In this document: positions 17,541 through 26,306 of the stretch, piece after piece
How positions within the stretch are numbered: the first letter of the stretch is position 1
Layout of the letters: each line of letters begins with the position of its first letter
Source: Actinomyces sp. oral taxon 171 str. F0337
GTDB lineage: Bacteria; Actinomycetota; Actinomycetes; Actinomycetales; Actinomycetaceae
Length of the DNA stretch: 64,000 nucleotides
Assembly (NCBI RefSeq): GCF_005696555.1
Contig: NZ_CP040005.1
Location: 1,984,001-2,048,000 of the forward strand
Direction: 5' to 3'
The notes under the pieces: generated by a model
What the model was told of the DNA's origin: nothing
The model's database searches: none
Seen by the model: only the letters and a program-made list of their open reading frames with translations
Translations under genes and position numbers: made by a program

Positions 17541-18898
17541 TGAGCGCCCCCACCCTCACCGACATCCCCGCCGAGGCCGACGCACGCGCCGCCGCCACCG
17601 GCTCACTACTGAGACTGGCCACGGCCGGCAGCGTCGACGACGGCAAGTCCACGCTCGTGGGCCGCCTGCTGTTCGACTCCAAGTCCGTCCTGCGCGACCA
17701 GCTGGCCGCCGTCGAGCAGGTCAGCCTGGACCGGGGTCTGACCAGCGCCGACCTCGCGCTGCTGACCGACGGGCTGCGGGCCGAGCGGGAACAGGGCATC
17801 ACGATCGACGTCGCCTACCGCTACTTCGCCACCCCGCAGCGCTCCTTCATCCTGGCCGACTGCCCCGGACACGTGCAGTACACCCGAAACACGGTCACCG
17901 GCTGCTCCACGGCCGACGTCGTCGTGCTGCTGGTGGACGCCCGCAACGGGGTCCTGGAGCAGACGCGCCGCCATCTGGCGGTCGCCGCCCTCCTGCGGGT
18001 CCCGCACGTCATCGTCGCGGTCAACAAGATCGACCTGGTGGACTTCTCCGCCGAGGTCTACGCGGCCATCGAGGCCGATATCCGCGCCGTGGCCGCCGAG
18101 CTGGGCGTGGCCGCGATCCATGTCCTGCCGACCTCCGCGCTCCTGGGCGACAACATCGTCGAGGCCTCGGCCAGCACTCCCTTCTATGCGGGGCCGACCT
18201 TGCTGGGGCTCCTGGAGTCCCTGCCCACCGCCCGCGACGAGGGCGCCTTCCGCCTGCCGGTCCAGCTGGTCATCCGCCCCCAGGGTGCGGCGCCGGCACC
18301 CGAGCTGCGCGACTACCGGGGTTACGCCGGGCAGATCGCCTCGGGCACGGTGCGCGTCGGCGACCCAGTGGTGGCGCTGCCCTCGGGCAGGCGCTCACGC
18401 GTAGCCGGCATCGACCTGGGTGAGCGCAGCCTGGAGGAGGCCGTCGAGGGGCAGTCGGTGACGGTGCGTCTGAGCGACGACGTCGACGTCGCCCGTGGTG
18501 ACACCCTGGCCGCGGCGGGCGATGCGCCGCAGGTGCTCACCGAGGTCACCGCCCGCGTGTCCTGGCTGAGCGAGGAGCCCCTGCGCCCCCGGGCGCGGGT
18601 ACTGCTCAAGCACGGCGCCCTGACGGTCCAGGCGATCGTGGGCACCATTGAGGGCCGCCTCGACCTGGACGACCTGACCACGGTGCCGGCCGATTCCCTA
18701 GAGCTCAACGACATCGGCCTGGTGCAGCTGCGCCTGGCCTCCCCGGTGCCGTTGGCCGACTACTCGGTCTCCCGGTCTGACGGCGCCTTCCTCCTCATCG
18801 ACGCCCACGAGGGCGGCACGCTGGGTGCGGGCATGGTGCAGCTGGCGGGTACAGGCGGCAGTGACCCCGCTACGGCCGCCCCCTCAGGCAGGGGTTGA
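17540..18898 (+). CDS. cysN: Sulfate adenylyltransferase subunit 1 (GTPase)
   Basis: EF-Tu-like GTPase that drives APS formation by CysD. Motifs are GSVDDGKST (G1, near residue 31), DCPGHVQYTRN (G3), and NKIDLVD (G4), then two beta-barrel domains. At 452 residues it is a stand-alone CysN without a fused APS kinase. Start and cysD stop overlap as TGATG. Confidence 0.96.
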   Translation: MSAPTLTDIPAEADARAAATGSLLRLATAGSVDDGKSTLVGRLLFDSKSVLRDQLAAVEQVSLDRGLTSADLALLTDGLRAEREQGITIDVAYRYFATPQRSFILADCPGHVQYTRNTVTGCSTADVVVLLVDARNGVLEQTRRHLAVAALLRVPHVIVAVNKIDLVDFSAEVYAAIEADIRAVAAELGVAAIHVLPTSALLGDNIVEASASTPFYAGPTLLGLLESLPTARDEGAFRLPVQLVIRPQGAAPAPELRDYRGYAGQIASGTVRVGDPVVALPSGRRSRVAGIDLGERSLEEAVEGQSVTVRLSDDVDVARGDTLAAAGDAPQVLTEVTARVSWLSEEPLRPRARVLLKHGALTVQAIVGTIEGRLDLDDLTTVPADSLELNDIGLVQLRLASPVPLADYSVSRSDGAFLLIDAHEGGTLGAGMVQLAGTGGSDPATAAPSGRG

Positions 18899-18901
18899 GG
18901 C

Positions 18902-19693
18902 ATGGCTCTCGAGATCTCTCCCCATGCACCCACCGGCCCCGCGGGCGGCTGGGTGGCCCTGGTAGGTGGCGGCCCGGGCAGCAGCGGCCTCATCACCGCC
19001 CGCGGCCTGGAGCTGTTGGGCCGGGCGGACGTGGTCGTCGTCGACGCGCTGGCACCCCGGGACATCCTGGAGGACCTCACCCCCGGAACCGAGGTCATCG
19101 ACGCCTCCAAACGGCGCGGCCGGCACATCATGAGCCAGGAGGAGATCGATGCGCTCCTGGTCGACCTCGCCCGCCGCGGCAAGGGGGTGGTCCGTCTCAA
19201 GGGCGGCGACCCCTACGTGCTCGGGCGCGGCGGGGAGGAGGCGACCGCCTGCCGCCAGGCCGACATCGCCGTCGAGGTCGTCCCGGGGATCACCAGCGCC
19301 ATCGCCGTGCCCGCGGCGGCGGGAATACCCGTGACCCACCGGGGGCTGTCGCGCGGCTTCTCGGTCATCACGGCTCATGCGGATCTTGGGGTCCTCCCCC
19401 AGCGCCGCGATCACACCCTCATCCTGCTCATGGGGGTCTCCCGCCTGCGGGACTCGGTGACCTCCCTGCTGGAAGCCGGCAGCGATCCGGCCACTCCGGC
19501 AGCGATCATCGAGCGCGGCTACCACCCCGATCAGCGCGTGACCACCACCGAGCTGCGATGTCTGGCCGACGTCGCCACCCGGTACGGCGTGACCGCCCCC
19601 GCGGTCATCGTCATCGGCGACGTCGTCACCCTGAGCCCGTACTGGGCCGACCGAGTCGTCGAGGAGACCAGGCCGGCAAGCCCCGCCGCCTGA
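18902..19693 (+). CDS. cobA: Uroporphyrinogen-III C-methyltransferase
   Basis: Makes precorrin-2, the precursor of siroheme, from uroporphyrinogen III and SAM. The 263-residue single-domain protein has the SAM-binding loop VGGGPGSSGLIT near the N-terminus, VRLKGGDPYVLGRGGEE, and VVPGITSAIAVPAAAGIPVTHR, all typical of SUMT. It lacks the precorrin-2 dehydrogenase/ferrochelatase domain of CysG. It starts three bases after the cysN stop; its place in a sulfite reductase operon points to siroheme rather than cobalamin. Confidence 0.94.
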   Translation: MALEISPHAPTGPAGGWVALVGGGPGSSGLITARGLELLGRADVVVVDALAPRDILEDLTPGTEVIDASKRRGRHIMSQEEIDALLVDLARRGKGVVRLKGGDPYVLGRGGEEATACRQADIAVEVVPGITSAIAVPAAAGIPVTHRGLSRGFSVITAHADLGVLPQRRDHTLILLMGVSRLRDSVTSLLEAGSDPATPAAIIERGYHPDQRVTTTELRCLADVATRYGVTAPAVIVIGDVVTLSPYWADRVVEETRPASPAA

Positions 19694-19735
19694 GCCCGCC
19701 TCGGCGCGTGCAGACCGAATGTCCCGGAGTCTCTC

Positions 19736-20779
19736 ATGCGCAAGCTTGTTCTTCTCGCCCTCGTCGGCCTGGCCGCTCAACTGGTCGACGGCTCCCTCGG
19801 GATGGGGTACGGCATGACCTCGTCCTCCCTGCTGCTCCTGGCCGGGCTGAGCCCGGCACTGGCCTCGGCCTCGGTGCACCTGGCTGAGATCGGCACGACC
19901 CTGGCCTCGGGGGCCTCCCACTGGCGACTGGGCAACACCGACCCCCGCCTGGTGGTCCGGCTGGGGCTGCCCGGTGCGGTGGGGGCCTTCAGCGGCGCCA
20001 CGGTCCTGTCGCACCTGTCGACCCGCGCAGCGACCCCGGTGACAGCGAGCCTGCTGATCCTGCTGGGGGCCTATGTCCTGGGGCGCTTCGCCCTGCGCCC
20101 GCCCAGGGGATCTGGTAGCCGGCGCTCCCCGCACGGCAGGCGGCTCCTGGTCCCCCTGGGAATGGTGGGTGGTTTCGTTGACGCCACCGGCGGTGGTGGC
20201 TGGGGACCGGTGGTGACGACGACACTGCTCACTGGCGGTCGCACGGCGCCGCGCACCGTGGTCGGTTCGGTAGGGGCCTCGGAGTTCCTGGTGACGGTGG
20301 CGGCCTCGGCCGGTTTCCTCACCGGCCTGGGAACGGCGGGCATCAGCCTCGGGATCGTCCTGACCCTGCTGGCCGGTGGACTGGTGGCCGCACCGGTCTC
20401 CGCCTGGCTGGTCTCCCGTCTGCCCGGGGCGGTGCTGGGCACCGCCGTCGGCGGGCTGATCCTGGCCACGAACCTGCGGGTGCTACTGTCCTGGGCCGGG
20501 GCCTCGGCCAGAACCGGGGTCCTGTTGTACGGCGTACTCGGGGTAGTCTGGGCGGTCTTCCTGGCCCTGGCGGTCCGCAAGGCGCGCGTCACCGCCACAG
20601 AGATTCGGGAGGAGACCGAACAGGTGCTTGAGGAGGTCCACGCCGATCCTCGGCACGGCCACGCACCTGAGACTGCTGCACCGGACGAGCCAATCGCTTC
20701 CGGTGGTCTCGTCGGGTCGAGGCCGGTCGAGCCGGCTCGTTCTCACGCGCGCGCGGATCTGGTGGTGGAGCCGGCATGA
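19736..20779 (+). CDS. cysZ: TSUP/TauE-SafE family permease, probable sulfate/sulfite transporter
   Basis: A 347-residue membrane protein with about eight spans. The N-terminal AAQLVDGSLGMGYGMT and the internal GGFVDATGGGGWGP repeat-half motifs are the hallmarks of the TSUP family. In Corynebacterium glutamicum a family member (CysZ) is encoded in the cys operon and proposed to import sulfate, and the gene order here is similar. The last 60 residues are polar and cytoplasmic. CysZ is used in the corynebacterial sense; E. coli CysZ is unrelated. Confidence 0.82.
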   Translation: MRKLVLLALVGLAAQLVDGSLGMGYGMTSSSLLLLAGLSPALASASVHLAEIGTTLASGASHWRLGNTDPRLVVRLGLPGAVGAFSGATVLSHLSTRAATPVTASLLILLGAYVLGRFALRPPRGSGSRRSPHGRRLLVPLGMVGGFVDATGGGGWGPVVTTTLLTGGRTAPRTVVGSVGASEFLVTVAASAGFLTGLGTAGISLGIVLTLLAGGLVAAPVSAWLVSRLPGAVLGTAVGGLILATNLRVLLSWAGASARTGVLLYGVLGVVWAVFLALAVRKARVTATEIREETEQVLEEVHADPRHGHAPETAAPDEPIASGGLVGSRPVEPARSHARADLVVEPA

Positions 20780-21462
20780 GTACTCGTCCTCTGGTGCTGC
20801 TGGCCCACGGCTCGCGCCGGCCCGGGCCGTCCTCAGTCCTGTCCCGCACCGCCGAGCGCGTCCGCACGATCCTGCCGGAGGTGGAGGTGCGCACCGGCTA
20901 TGTCGAGCTCCAGCCCCCGGACCCGGCCACGGCGCTGGAGGGGCTGGTGGATCCAGTGGTGCTGCCCTTCTTCCTGGCCCGCGGCTATCACGTCCTCAAG
21001 GACGTACCTGCCGCGGTGGAACAGCACGGATCAGGGACGGTCACCGGGCATCTGGGGGTCGAGGAGCACCTGGTGGAGGCCATCGCACAGCGTCTCCACG
21101 AGGCGTCCGCGCCTCTGGGCGGGATCGCAGGGCTCGACCGCATCGTCCTGGGCGCGGCCGGGTCACGTCAGGCGGCGGCGCTGGAGGAGGTCGAGGCCAT
21201 CACTCGCCTGCTCGAGGCGCGTCTGGGGCGCGAGGTGACGCCCGCCTACCTCTCGGCTGCGCGCCCCAGCGTCCGTGACGCGGTGAGCACGGCCCGGGCC
21301 CTGGGGGCCAGGCGGGTGGGTGTGGCCACCTACCTGCTGGCGGAGGGGCGTTTCCACCGGGCCCTGCACTCCACGGGCGCCGACGTCGTAGCCGTCCCGA
21401 TCGGCGACCACCCGGCGATCGCCGAGCTGGTGGCCCGCCGCTACCGGGAGCAGATCGCCTGA
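20776..21462 (+). CDS. sirB: Sirohydrochlorin ferrochelatase (CbiX/SirB/CysY type)
   Basis: Inserts Fe2+ into sirohydrochlorin to complete siroheme. The 228-residue protein begins with VLLAHGSRRPG, the metal-binding His-Gly-Ser motif of CbiX/SirB, and has a second half-repeat with FFLARGYHVLKDVP, in which the second conserved His follows a Gly-Tyr. The ATG overlaps the stop of the permease gene. Together with cobA this gives two of three siroheme steps; the NAD-dependent oxidation of precorrin-2 is not encoded here. Confidence 0.88.
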   Translation: MSTRPLVLLAHGSRRPGPSSVLSRTAERVRTILPEVEVRTGYVELQPPDPATALEGLVDPVVLPFFLARGYHVLKDVPAAVEQHGSGTVTGHLGVEEHLVEAIAQRLHEASAPLGGIAGLDRIVLGAAGSRQAAALEEVEAITRLLEARLGREVTPAYLSAARPSVRDAVSTARALGARRVGVATYLLAEGRFHRALHSTGADVVAVPIGDHPAIAELVARRYREQIA

Positions 21463-21561
21463 CCGCGAGCGCACCCCGCCCCGAGCCGGGCGTTCTTCGC
21501 GGAGGGCGACCGTTTTTCCACACCCCTACGCGAAACATGTCGCTCTCGGCGAGTGGCGGCG

Positions 21562-22365
21562 TCAGTCGTCTGCCGTATCAAGGAGCCGCTCGGACAGGCG
21601 CTGGATGATGGGCTCGATCTCCTGCGAGGTGGTGGCTGCAGCACTCACGCGGCCGAAGATGCCTACCGCCAGAAGTCCGAAGGCCGTCTCCTCATCCTGC
21701 TGGCTCGGCTCCTGGCGCCCACGGGAACGGGCCACCAGGTGGGAGGTCTCTCTCAGCCAGCGGCGCCAGGTGCCGGCCAGCCTGTCGCGGGAGTCCTCAT
21801 GACGAATCGCGTAGAGCCAGGTCTCCAGGTGCAGGACAACATCCTCCATGGGAAGCTCCTGGAGCTGCTCACTCCACTGCTCGGGAGTCGCCGGCTCCTG
21901 AGCGGCCTCATCCGAGCTCTCCTCACCACAGGTGACGACCTCCAGGAATAGGGCCTCCTTGGAGGGGAAAGAGGAGTAGAAGGCGCCCTTGGTGAATCCA
22001 GCGGCCGAGGCGATGTCGCTGACCGCTGCCCCCTCGTAGCCCTTGGCAGCGAAGACCTCCCTGGCAGCAGCAAGAATCCGCGCCCTGGTCTCCTCGCTCC
22101 GACGGCGCCCGCCGCTCCGCCCCGGGGTGGCTCCGCTGACTGCAGTGGAGGCGGAGGCCAGCTTCCGGGAGGCGAGGTCCAGGGAGGCCGCTACCGCACT
22201 CTCACTGCTCCGGCGCGCACCCTGACCGGCCGCCCCCACCGCACGGGAGAAGGCGGTGATCGCCTCATTGAGGGCGCGCGTCGCCTCCCTGATGTCATCA
22301 GAGGCGGAGGCCCCGGAGTCATCACTGTCACTGTTCGGCCCACGGGCAGAGCTCCTGGCGGTCAT
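21562..22365 (-). CDS. TetR family transcriptional regulator with a long N-terminal extension
   Basis: 267 residues. The TetR helix-turn-helix lies near residues 100-145: ETRARILAAAREVFAAKGYE, then VSDIASAAGFTKGAFYSSF. The preceding 95 residues are Ser/Ala-rich and not part of the usual family, and the C-terminal ligand domain is not classifiable. It is the last gene of an operon with an ABC ATPase and permease, so it probably regulates that exporter. Candidate operators with the sequence ATACCAACCGGTA lie upstream of the ATPase gene. Confidence 0.88.
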   Translation of the reverse strand: MTARSSARGPNSDSDDSGASASDDIREATRALNEAITAFSRAVGAAGQGARRSSESAVAASLDLASRKLASASTAVSGATPGRSGGRRRSEETRARILAAAREVFAAKGYEGAAVSDIASAAGFTKGAFYSSFPSKEALFLEVVTCGEESSDEAAQEPATPEQWSEQLQELPMEDVVLHLETWLYAIRHEDSRDRLAGTWRRWLRETSHLVARSRGRQEPSQQDEETAFGLLAVGIFGRVSAAATTSQEIEPIIQRLSERLLDTADD

Positions 22366-22471
22366 GCCCCCACTGTAGAGGAGGCCCCTCAGAAAGGGGT
22401 TCACGGCACTTCCCCCTCCACGTTCGTCACTTCCCCCACCGGGCTCCAACCATTCGGGCATCCCGGCCGAC

Positions 22472-23281
22472 TCAGGGCCGCCTTCCCAGGGCCCATGACG
22501 CTCCGGCGACGGCCACCAGGCACCATCCGCCCAGGAGGCCCCAGGAACGGGCGGGCATGGCGGCGTCGTGGGAGAACAGTCCCGCACGCACCACCTGAGC
22601 CATGGGCTCGAAGGGCAACCAGCGGTGGATCTCCTGGGCCCAGTCGGGGAGCCTGTCGGCGGGGAAGCTGACGGGCGAGAACAGCATGATGCCGAAAGCA
22701 AGTACCTGGGAGAGGATCTGAGCCAGGGCCGGAGCCAGGAGCGTGGCGATGGCGTATCCGATGCAGGCCGCTGTCAGAGCGACCAGTACGGCGCCGGGCA
22801 CCAGCCACCACTGCGGGGCGAGGTCGACGTCGAAGCGGGCGTTGGCCACGAGGACGCCCACAACCAGGCCGGGCAGTGCAAGAGCGGTCCAGATGGCGAG
22901 GTCTGCCAGGAGGAAGGCGACCCTGGGGACGGGCAGGGTGCGCATCCAGTCCAGGCTGCCCTCAGTGCGGGACTGGGAGACCCACTGAGGTGTCATGATG
23001 AGGCCCAGCGAGATGAGCGCGATCGCCGGGCCGCCGCCGGCCAGGTAGAGGCTCGCCTCGCGGCCTGGGTGGCCCGCGATGAGCCCGTATCCCAGGACCA
23101 TGGAGACGGACAGCAGCGTCTGGACGATGATGAAGAAGGGAAGCATGGGGAGGCTGCGACGGAACTGCCACTGGATGAGCAGGCCGAGCTGACGCCAGAG
23201 CGAGGTCTTCTGGGACGCGACCTCGAGAACAGTCTCACTGGCCGGGGCCGCTTCAGTAGTGGCACTGGTTGGAGCAGGCAT
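22472..23281 (-). CDS. ABC-2 type transporter permease
   Basis: 269 residues with six hydrophobic segments, for example LPMLPFFIIVQTLLSVSMVLG and AIWTALALPGLVVGVLVANA. The arrangement fits ABC-2 permeases of export systems. The start is an ATG preceded by TAAGGAG at seven bases; an in-frame ATG seven codons upstream has no such site. It follows the ATPase gene after 118 bp and precedes the TetR gene on the same strand. The cargo is unknown. Confidence 0.82.
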   Translation of the reverse strand: MPAPTSATTEAAPASETVLEVASQKTSLWRQLGLLIQWQFRRSLPMLPFFIIVQTLLSVSMVLGYGLIAGHPGREASLYLAGGGPAIALISLGLIMTPQWVSQSRTEGSLDWMRTLPVPRVAFLLADLAIWTALALPGLVVGVLVANARFDVDLAPQWWLVPGAVLVALTAACIGYAIATLLAPALAQILSQVLAFGIMLFSPVSFPADRLPDWAQEIHRWLPFEPMAQVVRAGLFSHDAAMPARSWGLLGGWCLVAVAGASWALGRRP

Positions 23282-23399
23282 CGGATTCTCCTTACGTTTC
23301 ATGTTTCTCTGGGGACTGGAGTCGCACCGCGCCTACGTGGCAGCGCGGGGATGACGCGAATCATCGGGACGGGCCGGGACTCCCACGGATTCACACGGT

Positions 23400-24353
23400 T
23401 CAGGCGGCATGACGGCGCACCTCCTCACCCGTGCTCCCGGTGAGGTGCACGTAGACGTCCTCCAGTGAGATCGGTGCCAGCTCGTAGCGCTCGATCACTC
23501 CGTCCTTGAGGGCTTGAGCGGCCCACTCCACGGCCTGGGTCGTACGCTGAGAGTCCACCGCCACGGATGCGCGCACGGCGTCGTGCTGTGTCAGGCTCAT
23601 TCCCGCGGGAGGCTCGATCCGCCGGCCGGGAGTCCGGCTGACCTCCAGGACGAAGGGAGATCCGTGGCCGGCCACGAGCGCTGCGGGAGTTCCCTCGGCA
23701 ATGACGTGACCGTGGTCCAGGATGGTGAGGCGGTCGACTGCCCGCTCGGCCTCCCGCACATTGTGGGTCACGAGGAGGACCGCGGATCCAGCATCGGCCA
23801 GGAGGCGGATCTGGTCCCACAGCAGGCGACGGCGTACCGGGTCGACGTCATTGGTGGGCTCGTCGAGGATGACCAGGCGCCCGGGGACGACGGCGCACAT
23901 GGCGAAGGCCGTCAGACGGGCAACGCCACCGGAGATCTTCTGTGCGGGAGTCGTGGCCCACTCCCCCAGGTCGAGGGCTTCGATGAGCTCCTCGGCGCGT
24001 CTGCGCGTCTGACGCGGACGCCCTCCTCGCAGGCGCCCCACGAGGTCGATGGCCGTCAGAGGAGTGAGCCCCGTGATGGGGACATTGGCCTGTGCCTGGA
24101 CGTTGGTGAGACGGCGGGCGAGAGCGGGGTCGGCGACGGCGTCGACCCCGTCGAGCCTGATGCTCCCGGAGGTTGGACGCAGCAGCCCCACCACCTGGTT
24201 GACCAGCGTGGTCTTGCCCGCGCCATTGTGCCCGAGGAGCCCGACCACCTCGCCGGCACCCACCCGCATAGTGACGCCGGCGTTGGCTCTCACCGCGTGC
24301 GGCCCACTTCCGAAGTGCTTGTGAAGGTCCTCAATGGCTAGTACGTCGGCCAT
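23400..24353 (-). CDS. ABC transporter ATP-binding protein (ABC-2 exporter type)
   Basis: 317 residues. Walker A is GHNGAGKTT at residues 41-49, Walker B is RLVILDEPTNDVD, and the H-loop is VLLVTHN. The signature is KISGGVARLTAF, where the usual Gln after SGG is replaced by Val, a modest deviation seen in some ABC-2 exporters. The C-terminal 100 residues form the extra domain typical of drug and lipid exporter ATPases. Pairs with the permease immediately downstream. Confidence 0.9.
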   Translation of the reverse strand: MADVLAIEDLHKHFGSGPHAVRANAGVTMRVGAGEVVGLLGHNGAGKTTLVNQVVGLLRPTSGSIRLDGVDAVADPALARRLTNVQAQANVPITGLTPLTAIDLVGRLRGGRPRQTRRRAEELIEALDLGEWATTPAQKISGGVARLTAFAMCAVVPGRLVILDEPTNDVDPVRRRLLWDQIRLLADAGSAVLLVTHNVREAERAVDRLTILDHGHVIAEGTPAALVAGHGSPFVLEVSRTPGRRIEPPAGMSLTQHDAVRASVAVDSQRTTQAVEWAAQALKDGVIERYELAPISLEDVYVHLTGSTGEEVRRHAA

Positions 24354-24416
24354 GAAGCCCCCTCCTTTCGTTCAACTACCTGGATCCGAGCACCTGATCG
24401 GCCACCAGACCGATCC

Positions 24417-24430
24417 GTACCGGTTGGTAT
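24417..24430 (-). promoter_or_regulatory. Candidate TetR operator 1 before the ABC/TetR operon
   Basis: Read on the minus strand this is ATACCAACCGGTAC, 64 bases upstream of the ATPase start codon and next to -10-like sequences (TATGTT, TAGATA). The same 13-base core recurs at 24505-24518. Further GGTAT/ATACC half-sites lie at 24426-24440. The position suits autorepression by the operon's TetR protein, but the assignment is by pattern only. Confidence 0.45.
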
Positions 24431-24494
24431 CTAACATACCACTCAGTATTACCAGAAGGTTTCAAGGGCCCTGAGGGTTCTCATAACAACAGAA

Positions 24495-24528
24495 ACGCTG
24501 TCCCATACCAACCGGTATGGGACAGCGT
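24495..24528 (-). terminator. 15-bp stem-loop terminator after the ECF/ABC importer operon, containing operator-like core
   Basis: ACGCTGTCCCATACC pairs perfectly with its complement around the loop AACC. On the minus strand it is followed by TTTCTGTTGTT, so it is a good intrinsic terminator for the upstream importer genes, whose last stop is at 24565. The top of the stem (24505-24518) is ATACCAACCGGTAT, identical in 13 bases with candidate operator 1. Confidence 0.8.
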
Positions 24529-24564
24529 CTACCCGCCATTCTGTCTTGCCCGAAGCGGCCTGCA

Positions 24565-26304
24565 TCACCCCTGACGGATGTGCCAGCGCGAGGAGGCCGT
24601 GGAGGCCTCGATGAACTCGCGGAAGGGGCCGGGGACAGCAGCCAGCTCCTGGGGCGTACCACGCTGGGCCACGCGGGCACCGGCCTGACTCGGCTCGAGG
24701 AAGACGACCTCATCGGCCTGGCGGACGGTGGACAGACGGTGGGCCACCACGATGACGGTGCGGCCCTCGGAGAGCTCGCGCACCACCTCGGTGATGGCGG
24801 ACTCGTTCTCCCCGTCCAGGGCCGAGGTGATCTCGTCGAGCAGCAGGATGGGTGCGTCCTTGACGAAGGCCCGAGCAATGGCGACGCGCTGGCGCTCCCC
24901 GCCGGACAGGCTCAGCCCGCCGGGACCGACCTGCGTGTCCCACCCGTGCGGCAGCGCCTCGATGACGCGGTCCAGGCGGGCGCGTCGGGCGGCCTCGGCC
25001 AGCTCGGCGTCGGTGGCCGCGGGTCGGGCGATGCGCAGGTTCTCGCGGATGGTGGTGTCGAACAGGTAGACGTCCTGGAAGACCATGGAGGTCATGCCCA
25101 TGATCGTCGAGGCGCGCATGGAGCGAACCGGTGCGCCGCCGATGGTGACGGTCCCGTCGTCGACGTCCCAGAACCGGGCGGCCAGGCGCAGGATCGTGGA
25201 CTTGCCCGCCCCTGACGGGCCCACCAGGGCGGTCACTCTTCCCTGTGGTGCGCTCAGGGAGACGCCCGCCAGGACGGGGCGGCCCTCGTCATAGGAGAAG
25301 GAGACATCACTCAATGCGACCGTGGTTCCCTGAGGGGCGATCTCCTGCCCGGGCTCAGGATCGGGCAGGGGGCGCGCGTCGAGGATGTCCCCCACGGCCC
25401 GCAGAGCGACCTTCGTGTTGTCCGCCTCGGAGGCGTACATGGCGGCCTTGGTCAGCGGCAGGAGCGTGCGCGCGGTGACGGCCATGATCGCGAGGTAGGC
25501 GACGACGTCGAGCCGGTGACCGCTCACGCGCGACAGACCGACCGCCATGACCAGTGCGAAGGCGACGTTGACGATGAGGTTGAAGTACTGGCCGGGCCGG
25601 CCTTTGACGCGCAGACCGTCAAGCGTGGACTCTGCGTCGTCCTCAAGGGCGGAGCGCACCGGAGCCCAGCCAGTCCTGGTGACGCCGGTGGCGCGCAGCA
25701 CCGGCTGGAGGCGGGCGAACTCCACGAGCCGGCCGGCGGCAGCGCTCGAGGTGCGGTCCTCCATCTCGTTGGCACGGGTGGTGGCGGCCCCCATGAGGCG
25801 CAGCACGAGGACCAGAGGGATGATGGTGGCGGCCATGATAAGAGCCAGGGGCCACTCGACGACAGCGGTGGCCCCGAGCATGACCAGTGGGACGATGAAG
25901 GCGTTGCACAGGTTGGGGATCACCATGGAGGCCAGGTGGGAGAGGGTGTTGACCTCCTTGGAGGTGGCGTTGACGACCGCGGCCTCCCGCTCGGCGCTGA
26001 ACCAGCCCAGGGGCAGGGTCAGGACGTGCTCGGCGATGCGGTCGATCATCGTGTCGCAGACCTCGAAGACACTGATCCGGTAGGAGCGGTGCATGGCGAT
26101 GGTGTCGACGACGGCGGTCGCCGCCCCCAGGACCACGACTGCGATCAGCCAACCGGTCAGCGACCCCGAGCGGGAGTAGAGGGCGCGCAGGAAGGGGATC
26201 ATGAGGGCCAGGGTGAGTCCCTGGAGGACGGCGGCGGCCACGAACCAGGCGATGATGGTCCGCATCTCGGCGGCATTGACGACTCGCGTCAGCAGCTTCC
26301 ACAT
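24565..26304 (-). CDS. ABC half-transporter with fused membrane and ATPase domains (IrtB/YbtQ-like)
   Basis: 579 residues. The N-terminal half has about six membrane spans of the ABC exporter fold; the ATPase has Walker A GPSGAGKST near residue 361, signature SLSGGERQRVAIARA and Walker B ILLLDEITSALD. Half-transporters of this type with an adjacent partner and an ECF module resemble IrtAB and YbtPQ, exporter-fold proteins that import ferric siderophores. The ATG stands two bases after the stop of its partner and has GGAGGAG inside the partner's last codons. The start was set at ATG 26304; upstream frame is out of the gene. Confidence 0.85.
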   Translation of the reverse strand: MWKLLTRVVNAAEMRTIIAWFVAAAVLQGLTLALMIPFLRALYSRSGSLTGWLIAVVVLGAATAVVDTIAMHRSYRISVFEVCDTMIDRIAEHVLTLPLGWFSAEREAAVVNATSKEVNTLSHLASMVIPNLCNAFIVPLVMLGATAVVEWPLALIMAATIIPLVLVLRLMGAATTRANEMEDRTSSAAAGRLVEFARLQPVLRATGVTRTGWAPVRSALEDDAESTLDGLRVKGRPGQYFNLIVNVAFALVMAVGLSRVSGHRLDVVAYLAIMAVTARTLLPLTKAAMYASEADNTKVALRAVGDILDARPLPDPEPGQEIAPQGTTVALSDVSFSYDEGRPVLAGVSLSAPQGRVTALVGPSGAGKSTILRLAARFWDVDDGTVTIGGAPVRSMRASTIMGMTSMVFQDVYLFDTTIRENLRIARPAATDAELAEAARRARLDRVIEALPHGWDTQVGPGGLSLSGGERQRVAIARAFVKDAPILLLDEITSALDGENESAITEVVRELSEGRTVIVVAHRLSTVRQADEVVFLEPSQAGARVAQRGTPQELAAVPGPFREFIEASTASSRWHIRQG

Positions 26305-26306
26305 GA

